DNA of 64,000 bases. Source: Streptomyces sp. TSRI0107 (lineage in GTDB: Bacteria; Actinomycetota; Actinomycetes; Streptomycetales; Streptomycetaceae). Position 1 is the first letter of the stretch. Each line of letters begins with the position of its first letter. This document shows, piece by piece, positions 1 through 7,928 of the stretch. The position numbers and the translations under genes are program-made. The notes under the pieces were generated by a model, which was given only the letters and a program-made list of their open reading frames with translations, was not told where the DNA came from and searched no databases. The stretch spans positions 372,001 to 436,000 of the forward strand of contig NZ_LIVZ01000003.1 in assembly GCF_001905845.1 (NCBI RefSeq). The letters run 5' to 3'.

Positions 1-2
1 GA

Positions 3-290
3 GAGCACCCCGGCCGGTATGCAGCGGCCCGGCTGCGGCTCGACCCCGAGACGGCGGCCGCCGGTGCCGGCGTACGGCATGCGCGGATGACGCGGGCGAT
101 CCTGCGCGGCTACGACCTGACGGAACCGGACGAGACCCACGCGGTCCGCATGCTGGGCAGCGTGTTCCACGGCTACGTGAGCCTGGAGCTGAGCGGCGGC
201 TTCAGCCACAGCGAACCCGACTCCGAGGAGACCTGGGCGCGCGTCCTCGACGCCCTCGACGCCCTGCTGCGCAACTGGCCCGCGCAGTGA
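3..290 (+). CDS. TetR-family regulator, C-terminal part (5' end outside window)
   Basis: The frame is open from the first complete codon of the window and ends in TGA at 288-290. The visible 95 residues begin EHPGRYAAARLRL and continue through a helical segment with the HPG and F-HGYVSLEL patterns typical of the C-terminal ligand domain (WHG / TetR_C) of TetR regulators. The DNA-binding helix-turn-helix would lie upstream and is not visible. Its stop overlaps a possible GTG start of the next gene by 2-4 nt, so the two are probably co-transcribed. It is one candidate to bind the palindrome at 1577-1605, but nothing in the window proves that. Confidence 0.75.
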   Translation, partial: EHPGRYAAARLRLDPETAAAGAGVRHARMTRAILRGYDLTEPDETHAVRMLGSVFHGYVSLELSGGFSHSEPDSEETWARVLDALDALLRNWPAQ

Positions 291-319
291 CCCCCGACCA
301 CCCCCCACCGGCGGAGATC

Positions 320-1501
320 ATGAACACCCCTTGGATCACGACCCCTCTCACCGCGGACCTCCTGCGCGGCGCCCTCGACCTGGAACACACCGAGCACGGG
401 GTGCTGCCGCACCGGCTGCCCGCCCGGGCCCGCGCGCAGTACGCCGATCCGCTGCTCGCCTCGGCGGAGACCCAGCCGTCCGGCGTACGGCTGGTGTTCC
501 GCACCCGCGCCACCGCCGTGGAGCTGGACACGCTGCCCACCAAGCGGGTCTACGTCGGCGCCCCGCCCCGCCCGGACGGCGTCTACGACCTGCTCGTCGA
601 CGGCGAGCCGGCCGGGCGGGGCACCGTGGCCGGCGGCAACACCCTGACCATCGACATGACGACCGGGTCCTTCGAGTCCCGGTCCGGACCGGCCGGCACG
701 GTCCGCTTCGACGGACTGCCCGACCGGGCCAAGGTCGTCGAGATCTGGCTGCCGCACAACGAGACCACCGAACTCGTCGCCCTGCGCACGGACGCCCCCG
801 TGGAGCCCGTGCCCATGGACGGGGAGCGGCCGGTGTGGCTGCACCACGGCAGCTCGATCAGCCACGGCTCCGACGCCGCCAGCCCCACCACCACGTGGCC
901 CGCGCTCGCCGCGTCCCTGGGCGGGGCGGAGCTGGTCAACCTGGGCTTCGGCGGCAGCGCCCTGCTCGACCCGTTCACGGCGCGGGTGATGCGGGACACC
1001 CCCGCCGATCTGATCAGCCTGAAGATCGGCATCAACCTGGTGAACCTCGACGTGATGCGGCTGCGGGCCTTCACCCCCGCCGTCCACGGATTCCTCGACA
1101 CCCTCCGGGACGGTCACTCCACCACCCCGCTGCTGGTGATCTCCCCCATCCTGTGCCCCATCCACGAGGACACCCCGGGCCCCGGCGTCCCGGACTTCTC
1201 CACCCTCAAAACGGGTCAGCTCCGGTTCCGGGCGACCGGAGACCCCGAGGAGCGCGCCTTCGGCAAGCTCACCCTGAACGTCATCCGCGACGAACTCGCC
1301 AGGATCGTCGAGCAGCGCGCCGCCGAGGATCCGCACCTGCACTACCTGGACGGCCGCACCCTCTACGGCGAGGCCGACGCCGCCGAGCTGCCGCTGCCGG
1401 ACGGCCTGCACCCGGACGCCGCCACCCACCGCCGCATGGGCGAGCGCTTCGCCCGGCTGGCGTTCGGCACGGGAGGCCCCTTCGCGGGCGGGGGTTCCTG
1501 A
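320..1501 (+). CDS. SGNH/GDSL-family hydrolase
   Basis: A 393-residue protein with the blocks of an SGNH hydrolase: HHGSSISHG (nucleophile serine at about 178-179), NLGFGGSALLD (glycine block), KIGINLVN (asparagine block) and near the C-terminus DGLHPD (Asp and His of the triad). The N-terminal 150 residues look like a beta-rich accessory domain. Such proteins are esterases or deacylases; the substrate cannot be read from sequence. The ATG at 320 was chosen because GGAG lies just upstream (313-316). A GTG at 287 overlapping the TetR stop is in frame but has no ribosome binding site. No signal peptide is evident, so it is probably cytoplasmic. It lies in tandem with the TetR gene. Confidence 0.75.
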   Translation: MNTPWITTPLTADLLRGALDLEHTEHGVLPHRLPARARAQYADPLLASAETQPSGVRLVFRTRATAVELDTLPTKRVYVGAPPRPDGVYDLLVDGEPAGRGTVAGGNTLTIDMTTGSFESRSGPAGTVRFDGLPDRAKVVEIWLPHNETTELVALRTDAPVEPVPMDGERPVWLHHGSSISHGSDAASPTTTWPALAASLGGAELVNLGFGGSALLDPFTARVMRDTPADLISLKIGINLVNLDVMRLRAFTPAVHGFLDTLRDGHSTTPLLVISPILCPIHEDTPGPGVPDFSTLKTGQLRFRATGDPEERAFGKLTLNVIRDELARIVEQRAAEDPHLHYLDGRTLYGEADAAELPLPDGLHPDAATHRRMGERFARLAFGTGGPFAGGGS

Positions 1502-1576
1502 GCGCGGAGCGCGAACCCCGCGCCGCCCCTCCGCCCCGCTCACCCTGAGTCCGTGTCCTGAGCCCCTGGAGGCCGA

Positions 1577-1605
1577 CGTCAATGTCAGGTAGCCTGACAT
1601 TGACG
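1577..1605. promoter_or_regulatory. Perfect 13-bp-arm palindrome, probable operator
   Basis: Arms CGTCAATGTCAGG and CCTGACATTGACG flank a 3-nt TAG centre with no mismatch. It lies 21 nt upstream of the ATG at 1626, just before the GGAGG ribosome binding site, so a bound repressor would block transcription or initiation. The dimension suits a dimeric TetR, MarR or GntR regulator. The TetR gene upstream (3-290) and the MarR gene downstream (4664-5107) are both candidates. With A/T-rich arms and no U-tract it is less like a terminator. Confidence 0.75.
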
Positions 1606-1625
1606 CTCTCAGCCGGAGGCTCCCC

Positions 1626-2195
1626 ATGACCATCGAGTACGCCACCCCCTACCGCTCCCGCTCGTTCATCCCGCCCGAGCCGGGCAAGCCGTACTTCATC
1701 GAGAAGGGCATGGGCGACCGGGCCCATCTCTTCGGCGACCTGATCACGATCTACGCGGGCGGGGAGCAGACCGAGAACACCTTCAACTTCTTCACCGCCG
1801 AGGGACCGAAGGGCAAGCTCATCCCGGCCCACTCGCACCCCGACACCTACGAGGTCTTCTACATCGCCCACGGCGCGGTACGGCTGTTCGTGGAGGACCT
1901 GGAGGGCGAGCAGCACGAACGGCTGCTCACACCGGGCGACTTCGGCTTCGTACCGAAGAACTGCCCGCACGCCTACCGCATGGAACGCCATCACTCGCTG
2001 ATCGTCGGTGTGGCCGCCGGTCCGGGCGGCACCTTCGAGCGGTTCTTCGAGACGCTGGGCACACCGGCCGACGAACTCGGCCTGCCCGCCCGGCCGTACG
2101 TGCCCGAGCCGGAGAAGTTCGCCACCGTGCCGCGGCAGTACGACGTGCGGTTCCTCCCCGACCACCAGTGGCGCACGGAAAGCGGACAGCCGTGA
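1626..2195 (+). CDS. Monocupin quercetin 2,3-dioxygenase-like protein
   Basis: A 189-residue single-cupin protein. The metal-binding motif reads HSHPDTYEVF (H69, H71, E76) with the fourth ligand in NCPHAY (H115), the arrangement of cupin dioxygenases. The overall sequence matches the bacterial monocupin quercetinases, known from Streptomyces, rather than the two-cupin fungal type. These enzymes open the flavonol C ring with O2, releasing CO and leaving a depside ester. GGAGG at 1615-1619 gives a well-placed start. The gene ends in a GTGA overlap with the next gene and opens a coupled series to 3605, with an esterase next. It could also act on a different phenolic or enol substrate, as cupin specificity is hard to predict. 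Confidence 0.8.
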   Translation: MTIEYATPYRSRSFIPPEPGKPYFIEKGMGDRAHLFGDLITIYAGGEQTENTFNFFTAEGPKGKLIPAHSHPDTYEVFYIAHGAVRLFVEDLEGEQHERLLTPGDFGFVPKNCPHAYRMERHHSLIVGVAAGPGGTFERFFETLGTPADELGLPARPYVPEPEKFATVPRQYDVRFLPDHQWRTESGQP

Positions 2196-2341
2196 CCTAC
2201 CTCCAGGTACTGCTCGCGGGTGGGCTGGTGGGCGTGCTCTACGGCGCGCTGCGCGTGACGTCGCCCGCCCCGCCGCCGGTCGCCCTGTTCGGGCTGCTGG
2301 GGATGCTGCTGGGCCAGTCGCTGATGGGGGCGGTGCTGTGA
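2192..2341 (+). CDS. Small XapX/DUF1427 membrane protein
   Basis: A 49-residue protein starting at GTG inside a GTGA overlap with the cupin gene. It has two hydrophobic helices joined by the signature ALRVTSPAPPPVALFGLLGMLLG, in which the SPAPP turn is the hallmark of the XapX (DUF1427) family. XapX proteins were named from xanthosine transport operons, but their role is not established. It probably sits in the cytoplasmic membrane and may help movement of an aromatic substrate. The start overlap and the next overlap (GTGA at 2338-2341) imply translational coupling. Confidence 0.75.
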   Translation: MTYLQVLLAGGLVGVLYGALRVTSPAPPPVALFGLLGMLLGQSLMGAVL

Positions 2342-2613
2342 GCGCCGCCGGCGGCGCCACCCGGCTCCGGTCGCCGCGCACCGCCGCGTTCCTGCGCGCG
2401 GCTGCCGTCTCGTTCGCCGCGGGACTGCTGATGGGCGCCGTCTACTGGCTGCTCGGCATCCGCTCCCCCGCCCCACCGCTGCTCGGCCTGACCGGGCTGC
2501 TCGGCATCGTCGTCGGCGAGCGGGCGGTGCGGGCCGCCTGCGGCCGGTCGCGGCGCCCCGCCTCCGCCGCGCGGGACGAGGATCCCGCCCCCGAGAAGGA
2601 CTCCCACCCATGA
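2338..2613 (+). CDS. Second XapX/DUF1427-like membrane protein
   Basis: A 91-residue protein starting at GTG in a GTGA overlap with the preceding XapX gene. A basic N-terminal 15 residues precede two hydrophobic segments with the same core pattern as its neighbour: GLLMGAVYWLLGIRSPAPPLLGLTGLLGIVVGE. It carries an extra charged C-terminal tail ending KDSHP. Two different XapX paralogues back to back suggest a hetero-oligomer, though this is inference. The stop overlaps the next start as ATGA at 2610-2613, which fixes that downstream start. Confidence 0.75.
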   Translation: MSAAGGATRLRSPRTAAFLRAAAVSFAAGLLMGAVYWLLGIRSPAPPLLGLTGLLGIVVGERAVRAACGRSRRPASAARDEDPAPEKDSHP

Positions 2614-3605
2614 GCCTCACCGCCGACTCCCCCGCCGGCTCTCCCGTCGACCGTCCCGGATTCGTCGACGTCCACGCCCACTTCGTCACCGACTCCTACG
2701 TCCGGCGGGCCCGGGCCGCCGGCCACGAGTTCCCCGACGGCGTGCCCGCCTGGCCCGCCTGGTCGGCGCGGGCGCATCTGGAGCTGATGGACCGCAGCGG
2801 CATCGCCACGGCCGTGCTGTCGGTCTCCTCGCCGGGTGTGCACTTCGGTGACGCCGCCGCCGCGCGGGCCCTCGCGCGCGAGGTGAACGAGGGCGGCGCC
2901 GGGATCGTCGCCGGACACCCGGACCGCTTCGGCCTGTTCGCCTCGCTGCCGCTGCCCGACGTGGACGGCGCCCTCGCGGAGATCGCGTACGCCTTCGACA
3001 CGCTCGGCGCGGACGGTGTGGTCCTGGAGACCAACACCCACGGCGTCTACCTCGGCGACCCGCGACTGGAGCCGGTCTTCGCCGAACTGGACCGGCGTTC
3101 CGCGGTCGTCTTCCTCCACCCCACCTCGCCGGTGTGCTGGGAGCGGTCCGCGCTCGGCCGGCCGCGCCCCATGGTGGAGTTCGTCTTCGACACCGCGCGG
3201 ACCGTCACCGACCTGCTCTTCGCTGGCACCCTGGCCAGGCACCCGCGGCTGAAGGTGATCGTGCCGCACTGCGGCGGGGCACTGCCCGTGCTGGCCGACC
3301 GGATCAACGGTTTCATGCGGCTGTTCATGCCGGCCGACCAGGAGGCCCCCGACGCCGTCGCCCAACTGCGCGGCCTCTACTACGACCTCGCGGGCCCCGC
3401 CTTCCCACGTCAGGTGCCCGCCCTGCTGGGACTGGCCGACCCGGAGCGGCTGCTCTACGGCAGCGACTACTGCTGGACGCCTGCCCCCGCGGCCGAGGCG
3501 CACGCCGCGTCCTTCGACACCGCGCCCGCCCCGGTGGACGGCGCCACCTGGCGCTCGCTGACCACCGCCAACGCGCGCGCCCTGCTGCCGCGCCTCGCCC
3601 GCTGA
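2610..3605 (+). CDS. Amidohydrolase-2 family enzyme, decarboxylase-like
   Basis: A 331-residue metal-dependent hydrolase-fold protein of the ACMSD / amidohydrolase_2 type. Visible metal and catalytic residues are the HxH pair H22 and H24 (VDVHAHF), H170 (FLHPTS), H220 (VPHCGG) and D286 (YGSDYCW). The family includes decarboxylases of hydroxybenzoates such as gamma-resorcylate decarboxylase. Coupled by ATGA to the XapX gene and lying in one series with a quercetinase-like enzyme, it could decarboxylate the phloroglucinol carboxylate formed after ester cleavage. That substrate is inferred from context; a hydrolase role is possible. Confidence 0.8.
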   Translation: MSLTADSPAGSPVDRPGFVDVHAHFVTDSYVRRARAAGHEFPDGVPAWPAWSARAHLELMDRSGIATAVLSVSSPGVHFGDAAAARALAREVNEGGAGIVAGHPDRFGLFASLPLPDVDGALAEIAYAFDTLGADGVVLETNTHGVYLGDPRLEPVFAELDRRSAVVFLHPTSPVCWERSALGRPRPMVEFVFDTARTVTDLLFAGTLARHPRLKVIVPHCGGALPVLADRINGFMRLFMPADQEAPDAVAQLRGLYYDLAGPAFPRQVPALLGLADPERLLYGSDYCWTPAPAAEAHAASFDTAPAPVDGATWRSLTTANARALLPRLAR

Positions 3606-3638
3606 CGTCCACGAACGACCACACCCAGGGAGACGCCC

Positions 3639-4580
3639 ATGGCGGAATCCGCCCCTTCCTTCCCGCTGGAACTCCTCGCGCCGCCCGACCCCGCCCGCCT
3701 CCCCCTGCCGCCCGCCGCCCGCGCCGATGCCGGGGTGCGGCTGCTGCGCGGTGCCGCCTACGCCGTACCCGAGGGCAGCCGTCCGCTGGAGATGGACCTG
3801 TGGCTGCCCGCCGAGCCGTCCGGTCCGTCGCCGGTGGTGGTGTTCGTGCACGGCGGTGCCTGGCGCACCGGGCTGCGCGACGACGCGGGTCCCCGCTTCC
3901 GGCAGTGGGCGCCGGGGCCGTTCGCCCGGCTGGTGCGGGCCGGGTTCGCCGTCGCCTGCCCGGACTACCGGCTCAGCGGCGAGGCCCCGTACCCCGCCCA
4001 GCTCGACGACCTGCGTTCCGCCCTGGCCTGGCTGCACACCCGCTCCGCCGAACTGGGCCTGGACACCTCCCGGACCGTGCTGTGGGGCGAGTCGGCCGGC
4101 GGGCACCTCGCGGCCCTGGCCGCGCTCACCGCCGCGGCCCGCCCCGGTACGGCCGGCGTGCGCGGCTGCGCGGTCTGGTACGCCCCGTCCGACCTCACCC
4201 GGCTCGCCGAGGACCACCCGCCCGGTGCCTTCGACCCGGCCGACCCCGCCTCGTTCGAGGCGCTGCTGATCGGCGCGGCGCTCGCCGACGCTCCCGGACG
4301 GGCGCGTGCCGCCAGCCCGGTGCACCGGGTGACAGCCGGCGCGCCGCCGTTCCTCGTGCTGCACGGCACCGCCGACACGGTCGTCCCGCACGCCCAGGGC
4401 GAACGGCTGGCGACGGCGCTGCGGGAGGCGGGCGTCCCGGTCGACTTCCGGCCCGTCGAGGGCGGCGACCATCTGTGGGTCGGGTTGTCGGAAGAAGAAG
4501 TCGAGAGCTGCTTCGCCGCGACCGTGGAGTTCGCCGCGCGATGCGGCGGCCAGGGGACGGAGCGGCGTCCGGAGGTGTAG
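3639..4580 (+). CDS. Alpha/beta hydrolase (carboxylesterase type)
   Basis: A 313-residue enzyme with the oxyanion-hole motif HGGAW, nucleophile motif GESAGG (S152), Asp in GTADTVVP (D246) and His in GGDHLW (H278), a complete Ser-Asp-His triad of the HSL / BD-FAE esterase group. There is no signal peptide, so it is cytoplasmic. It begins 33 nt after the amidohydrolase stop, with a purine-rich GGGAG upstream, and is on the same strand. In the proposed pathway it would hydrolyse the depside left by quercetinase into two phenolic acids; the sequence alone supports only a small-ester hydrolase. Confidence 0.85.
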   Translation: MAESAPSFPLELLAPPDPARLPLPPAARADAGVRLLRGAAYAVPEGSRPLEMDLWLPAEPSGPSPVVVFVHGGAWRTGLRDDAGPRFRQWAPGPFARLVRAGFAVACPDYRLSGEAPYPAQLDDLRSALAWLHTRSAELGLDTSRTVLWGESAGGHLAALAALTAAARPGTAGVRGCAVWYAPSDLTRLAEDHPPGAFDPADPASFEALLIGAALADAPGRARAASPVHRVTAGAPPFLVLHGTADTVVPHAQGERLATALREAGVPVDFRPVEGGDHLWVGLSEEEVESCFAATVEFAARCGGQGTERRPEV

Positions 4581-4663
4581 GGGTGGGGCGGGCGGCAGCG
4601 AACGGGCGGGGCTCGGGGGTGGATAATTCCCTCGTCCGTCGTCCTCCGAGGCCCTGAGGAGCC

Positions 4664-5107
4664 ATGAGTCACCGCGCCGCCAATCTCCCCCAACTGCTCG
4701 GCGAGGCCCGTCGCTGGTTCGAGGACGCGCTGTTCGCGAGCATGGAGGCCGCCGGGGAGCAGCCGGTGACCACCGCCCAGGCGTCCGTCTTCGCGATGCT
4801 CGACGCCGAGGGCACGACCGTCTCGGAGCTGGCCCGCCGGATCGGCGTCACCCGGCAGACGGTCCACCAGGCCGTGCACGGGCTGATCGACATGGGGCTG
4901 CTGGAGCAGGTCCCCGACCCCGGCTCCGCCCGCCGCCGGCTGATCCGCACCACCCCGGAGGGCCTGCGCGTCCACGAGCGCGCGCAGGCCGTGATCGCGG
5001 TCGTCGAGTCGGCCCTCGCCGACCGCATCGGCCGCTCCGGCGTCGAGGCCCTGCGGCAGGCGCTGACGGCCGACTGGGGTGAGCCGCCGCTCGTCACGGC
5101 ACCCTGA
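4664..5107 (+). CDS. MarR-family transcriptional regulator
   Basis: A 147-residue protein with a winged helix-turn-helix of MarR type: TTAQASVFAMLDAEGTTVSELARRIGVTRQTVHQAVHGLIDMGLLEQ, then a wing with DPGSARRRLI and a long C-terminal dimer helix. MarR regulators usually respond to phenolic ligands, which fits the neighbouring aromatic-degrading enzymes. The upstream 83 nt hold a GATAAT -10-like element near 4622, so it may have its own promoter. It may regulate the 1626-4580 genes, but its own upstream region does not contain the palindrome found at 1577-1605. Confidence 0.85.
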   Translation: MSHRAANLPQLLGEARRWFEDALFASMEAAGEQPVTTAQASVFAMLDAEGTTVSELARRIGVTRQTVHQAVHGLIDMGLLEQVPDPGSARRRLIRTTPEGLRVHERAQAVIAVVESALADRIGRSGVEALRQALTADWGEPPLVTAP

Positions 5108-5159
5108 GCACGTCGCCCCTCTGGCGTCCGACCGGCCGGTCTGCGAACGTCACGGCGGC

Positions 5160-5188
5160 GGGACCACCACACGCCGAGCCGTGGTCCC
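5160..5188. terminator. Hairpin between MarR and response regulator genes
   Basis: Eight-base perfect arms GGGACCAC (5160-5167) and GTGGTCCC (5181-5188) separated by 13 nt. It lies 50 nt after the MarR stop and about 55 nt before the next start. No U-tract follows, as is common in Streptomyces. It may be a terminator or an operator of the response regulator. Confidence 0.35.
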
Positions 5189-5242
5189 GGCACGCCTGAC
5201 CGTCAGCCACCCCGTCGACGCGGTGGCGGAAGGAGCGGACCG

Positions 5243-5983
5243 ATGATCACTGCGGCGTCCCGTACGACTGCCGTCCCCGATGCGTCCGGTGCGGCCATGG
5301 ACACGATCGGCGTCCTGGTCGTCGACGACGACTTCAGGGTGGCGAAGGTGCATCGCGCCTACGTGGAACGCGTCCGGCCGTTCCGGGTGGTGGGCGTCGC
5401 GGGCAGCGGCGAGGAGGCCGTCGGCGCGGTGGACGAGCTGCGCCCCGACCTGGTGCTGCTCGACCTGTACCTGCCCGACGTCTTCGGCCTCGACGTCATC
5501 CCCCGGCTGCGCTCCGCCGGGCACGACTGCGACGTGATGGTGATCAGCGCCGCGCGGGAGGCGGACGCGGTGCGCGGCGCCGTGCGCCAGGGGGTCGTGG
5601 ACTATCTCCTCAAGCCGTTCGAGTTCGCCGACCTGCGGGCGCGGCTGGGGCGGTACGTGGCCCAGCGGGGCCGGCTGGAGAGCGCCGTCGTGCGCGGCCA
5701 GGCGGACGTGGACCGGGTGCTGGCGGGGGCGGCCGCACCGGCGCCGATCGCCGCGTGCGCCCTGCCGAAAGGGATGAGCGTCGAGACCGCCGAGCTGGTG
5801 GAACGCGCCCTGCGCGGCGCCGACGGCACCCTCTCCGCGAGCGAGTGCGCCGCGCTGACCGGGCTGTCACGGGTCAGCGCCCGCCGCTATCTGGAGCACT
5901 TCCATACGACGGGCAGCGCCGAGGTGTCGCTGCGGTACGGCGTGGCGGGGCGGCCGGAGCGGCGCTACGGCTGGCGCGGGTGA
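5243..5983 (+). CDS. Orphan two-component response regulator (DcuR/CitB type)
   Basis: A 246-residue protein with an N-terminal receiver domain (about 22-140): acidic cluster VVDDD, phosphoacceptor D74 in VLLDLYLPD and lysine in YLLKPF (K124). The C-terminal half (about 175-235) ends in a helix-turn-helix (SASECAALTGLSRVSARRYLEHF) of the DcuR/DpiA kind, which normally work with a membrane PAS-type kinase sensing di- or tricarboxylates. GGAAGGAG precedes the ATG; a second in-frame ATG at 5298 lies just before the conserved domain. No histidine kinase gene is adjacent within the window. Confidence 0.85.
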   Translation: MITAASRTTAVPDASGAAMDTIGVLVVDDDFRVAKVHRAYVERVRPFRVVGVAGSGEEAVGAVDELRPDLVLLDLYLPDVFGLDVIPRLRSAGHDCDVMVISAAREADAVRGAVRQGVVDYLLKPFEFADLRARLGRYVAQRGRLESAVVRGQADVDRVLAGAAAPAPIAACALPKGMSVETAELVERALRGADGTLSASECAALTGLSRVSARRYLEHFHTTGSAEVSLRYGVAGRPERRYGWRG

Positions 5984-6014
5984 GGCCCCTCGGGTGGCGT
6001 TGCGGGGCCCGTGC

Positions 6015-6542
6015 TCAGGCGATGAGTGCCTGGTCCGGTCCCAGCCGGGCCACGAGGTGGGCGTGGTGCAGGCCGGCGACGGGGGCGAGCAGGTCGGGGT
6101 GGCGGAGCAGGGCCGCTGCCTGCCAGTCCCGGTCTCCGGGCTCCAGCAGACGCCGGTACTCCAGCGGCGTACCGGCCGGCTCCGTCGCCTCGGTGACCGC
6201 GGTCACCGCCAGGCGGGCCAGCTCGGGGTCGGTGAGCAGGCAGGCGGCCCAGCTGGCCACGACCTCGTCCACCCAGGTGCGCCAGGCGGTGTCGGCCGTG
6301 TCCGCGCCGACGGCCGTGTCCGCGCCGGTGACCCAGTCCAGGCGGGCCGAGCCGCCCGGCCCGGCCATCGCCACCAGGGCGGCGTCGGTCCGGGTGGGGT
6401 AGCGCAGCAGAGCCGCGGCGGTGACGGCCTGCCGCGCCTGCACCTCGCACAGGGCCTCGGCCAGGGCACCGCCGGACGCCGGGTAGGCACGGGTCAGCCA
6501 TTGAGCGGTCGCCGCTATGAGCGGGGAGAGATGGGTGAGCAC
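6015..6542 (-). CDS. Unrecognised alpha-helical protein
   Basis: I do not recognise this family. The frame on the minus strand has coding-like third-base GC from about 6540 down to the TGA at 6015, encoding about 175 residues rich in Ala and Leu with several helices (SPLIAATAQWLTRAYP, AWRTWVDEVVASWAACLLTDPELARLAVTAVTEA). The GTG at 6542 was chosen because codons upstream lose the strong third-position GC bias, but it has no clear ribosome binding site. An ATG at 6689 in the same frame would add 49 residues. It is convergent with the response regulator. Confidence 0.5.
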   Translation of the reverse strand: MLTHLSPLIAATAQWLTRAYPASGGALAEALCEVQARQAVTAAALLRYPTRTDAALVAMAGPGGSARLDWVTGADTAVGADTADTAWRTWVDEVVASWAACLLTDPELARLAVTAVTEATEPAGTPLEYRRLLEPGDRDWQAAALLRHPDLLAPVAGLHHAHLVARLGPDQALIA

Positions 6543-6711
6543 TGGCGGGCCGTCCGAACTGCCGGGGACAAGGACCGGACAAAACGGTAGCCGCCGACCT
6601 GCCGGGAGGAACGTGGCGTGGATCTCTTCCAGGGCGTGGCCTGGAACACATTCGCGGCGGATCTGGAGGGCTGGGGGTTGTCCAGACACTGAGCCGGGCG
6701 CCGCGCGGTGG

Positions 6712-7161
6712 TCACATGAGGCCGGCCGCCACCGTCGCCCCCAGCTCCCAGCACGCCTCGAGGTCGGCCTTGCCGGGTTCGCCGGTCACGGTCACCGGCT
6801 CGGCCGCGCGGCGCCACGCCAGGCCGGTCGTGATCGACTCGATGCCCCGGACGGCTCCGGTGACATCGCTGCCGCCGTGCACGTAGTAGCCGAAGGGCCG
6901 GCCTCGGGTCTCGTCCAGGCAGGGGTAGTAGACCTGGTCGAAGAAGTGCTTGAGGGCGCCGGACATGTAGCCGAGGTTGGCGGGCGTGCCCAGCAGATAG
7001 CCGTCGGCGGCGAGCACGTCCGACGCCGTCGCGGAGAGGGCCGCGCGCCGCTCCACGCGGACGTTCTCGATCTCCGGCGTCGTCGCCCCGGCGAGGACGG
7101 CTTCGAGGATCGCCTGGCAGTTGGGCGACGGGGTGTGATGCACGATCAGCAAGGTGGGCAC
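6712..7161 (-). CDS. Flavodoxin-family / NADPH-dependent FMN reductase-like protein
   Basis: A 149-residue single-domain protein. The N-terminal MPTLLIVHHTPSPNCQAIL is the phosphate-binding loop of a flavodoxin fold, followed by the conserved GYLLGTPANLGYMSGALKHFFDQVYY block of the NAD(P)H:quinone / FMN reductase group. It probably binds FMN and transfers electrons in the cytoplasm; the partner is unknown. It is transcribed divergently from the methyltransferase at 7240, with 78 nt between them for both promoters. Confidence 0.85.
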   Translation of the reverse strand: MPTLLIVHHTPSPNCQAILEAVLAGATTPEIENVRVERRAALSATASDVLAADGYLLGTPANLGYMSGALKHFFDQVYYPCLDETRGRPFGYYVHGGSDVTGAVRGIESITTGLAWRRAAEPVTVTGEPGKADLEACWELGATVAAGLM

Positions 7162-7239
7162 GGCCGAACCTTAACGCCCGTTGTCATCGCCGTCCCCCGG
7201 GTGCGACGATGCCCGGCACCACCATGCGGAGGAGGCACA

Positions 7240-7875
7240 GTGACCGACGGGGACCGGCAGCCGGACGCCGCGGCGGCGTTCGACGCACTCGGCGCCGCCT
7301 ACGAGAAGGCGTTCGCGGGATCCGAGGCGCATCGGGCGTCGCTGGAATGGCTGCTGGAACGGCTCGCGCCGGGCAGCCGGGTGCTGGACGTGGGCAGCGG
7401 GACGGGGCGGCCTACCGCCGAGACGCTGGCCGCGGCGGGGCACCGGGTGCTGGGGGTCGATCTCTCCCCCGTGATGGTCGAGTTGGCGGCGCGGCAGGTG
7501 CCCGACGCCGAGTTCCGGCGTGCCGACATCCGGGAACTGCCCCTCACGGACGGCTCCTACGACGCGGTCTGCGTGTACTTCTCCCTGCTGCAGATGTCCC
7601 GCGCGCAGCAGTCCGAGGTCGTCGGCCGCCTGGTGCGGGCGCTGCGGCCCGGCGGGCACATGGTGCTGGCCACCGTGCCGCTCGACGTGGAGGGCGTCGA
7701 CGCGGTGTTCATGGGTCAGCCGGTCCGCGTGACCAGCTTCGCCGCCGGTGACTTCACCGCGCTGGCGGACGCGGCGGGCCTGACGGTGCTCCGGGAGGAG
7801 CAGACGCTGTTCACGCCGGCCCACCCCGAGGCCGTACCGGAGCCGCATCTGTTCCTGTACGCCCGGCGCGACTGA
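7240..7875 (+). CDS. Class I SAM-dependent methyltransferase
   Basis: A 211-residue protein with motif I VLDVGSGTGRPT (about 47-58), motif II acidic residue in VLGVDLSPVMVELA, motif III RRADIRELPLTDGSYDAVCV and post-motif LVRALRPGGHMVLATVP, the order of the Methyltransf_11/25 small-molecule methyltransferases. The GTG at 7240 is preceded by GGAGGAGG at 7228-7235, which decides the start. The substrate cannot be assigned. The arginase-family gene follows 53 nt downstream on the same strand. Confidence 0.85.
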   Translation: MTDGDRQPDAAAAFDALGAAYEKAFAGSEAHRASLEWLLERLAPGSRVLDVGSGTGRPTAETLAAAGHRVLGVDLSPVMVELAARQVPDAEFRRADIRELPLTDGSYDAVCVYFSLLQMSRAQQSEVVGRLVRALRPGGHMVLATVPLDVEGVDAVFMGQPVRVTSFAAGDFTALADAAGLTVLREEQTLFTPAHPEAVPEPHLFLYARRD

Positions 7876-7928
7876 CGCCGGGCGGCGCGGGACGATGGCT
7901 GTGACACCACGCGTGAGGGAGTCCGGCC

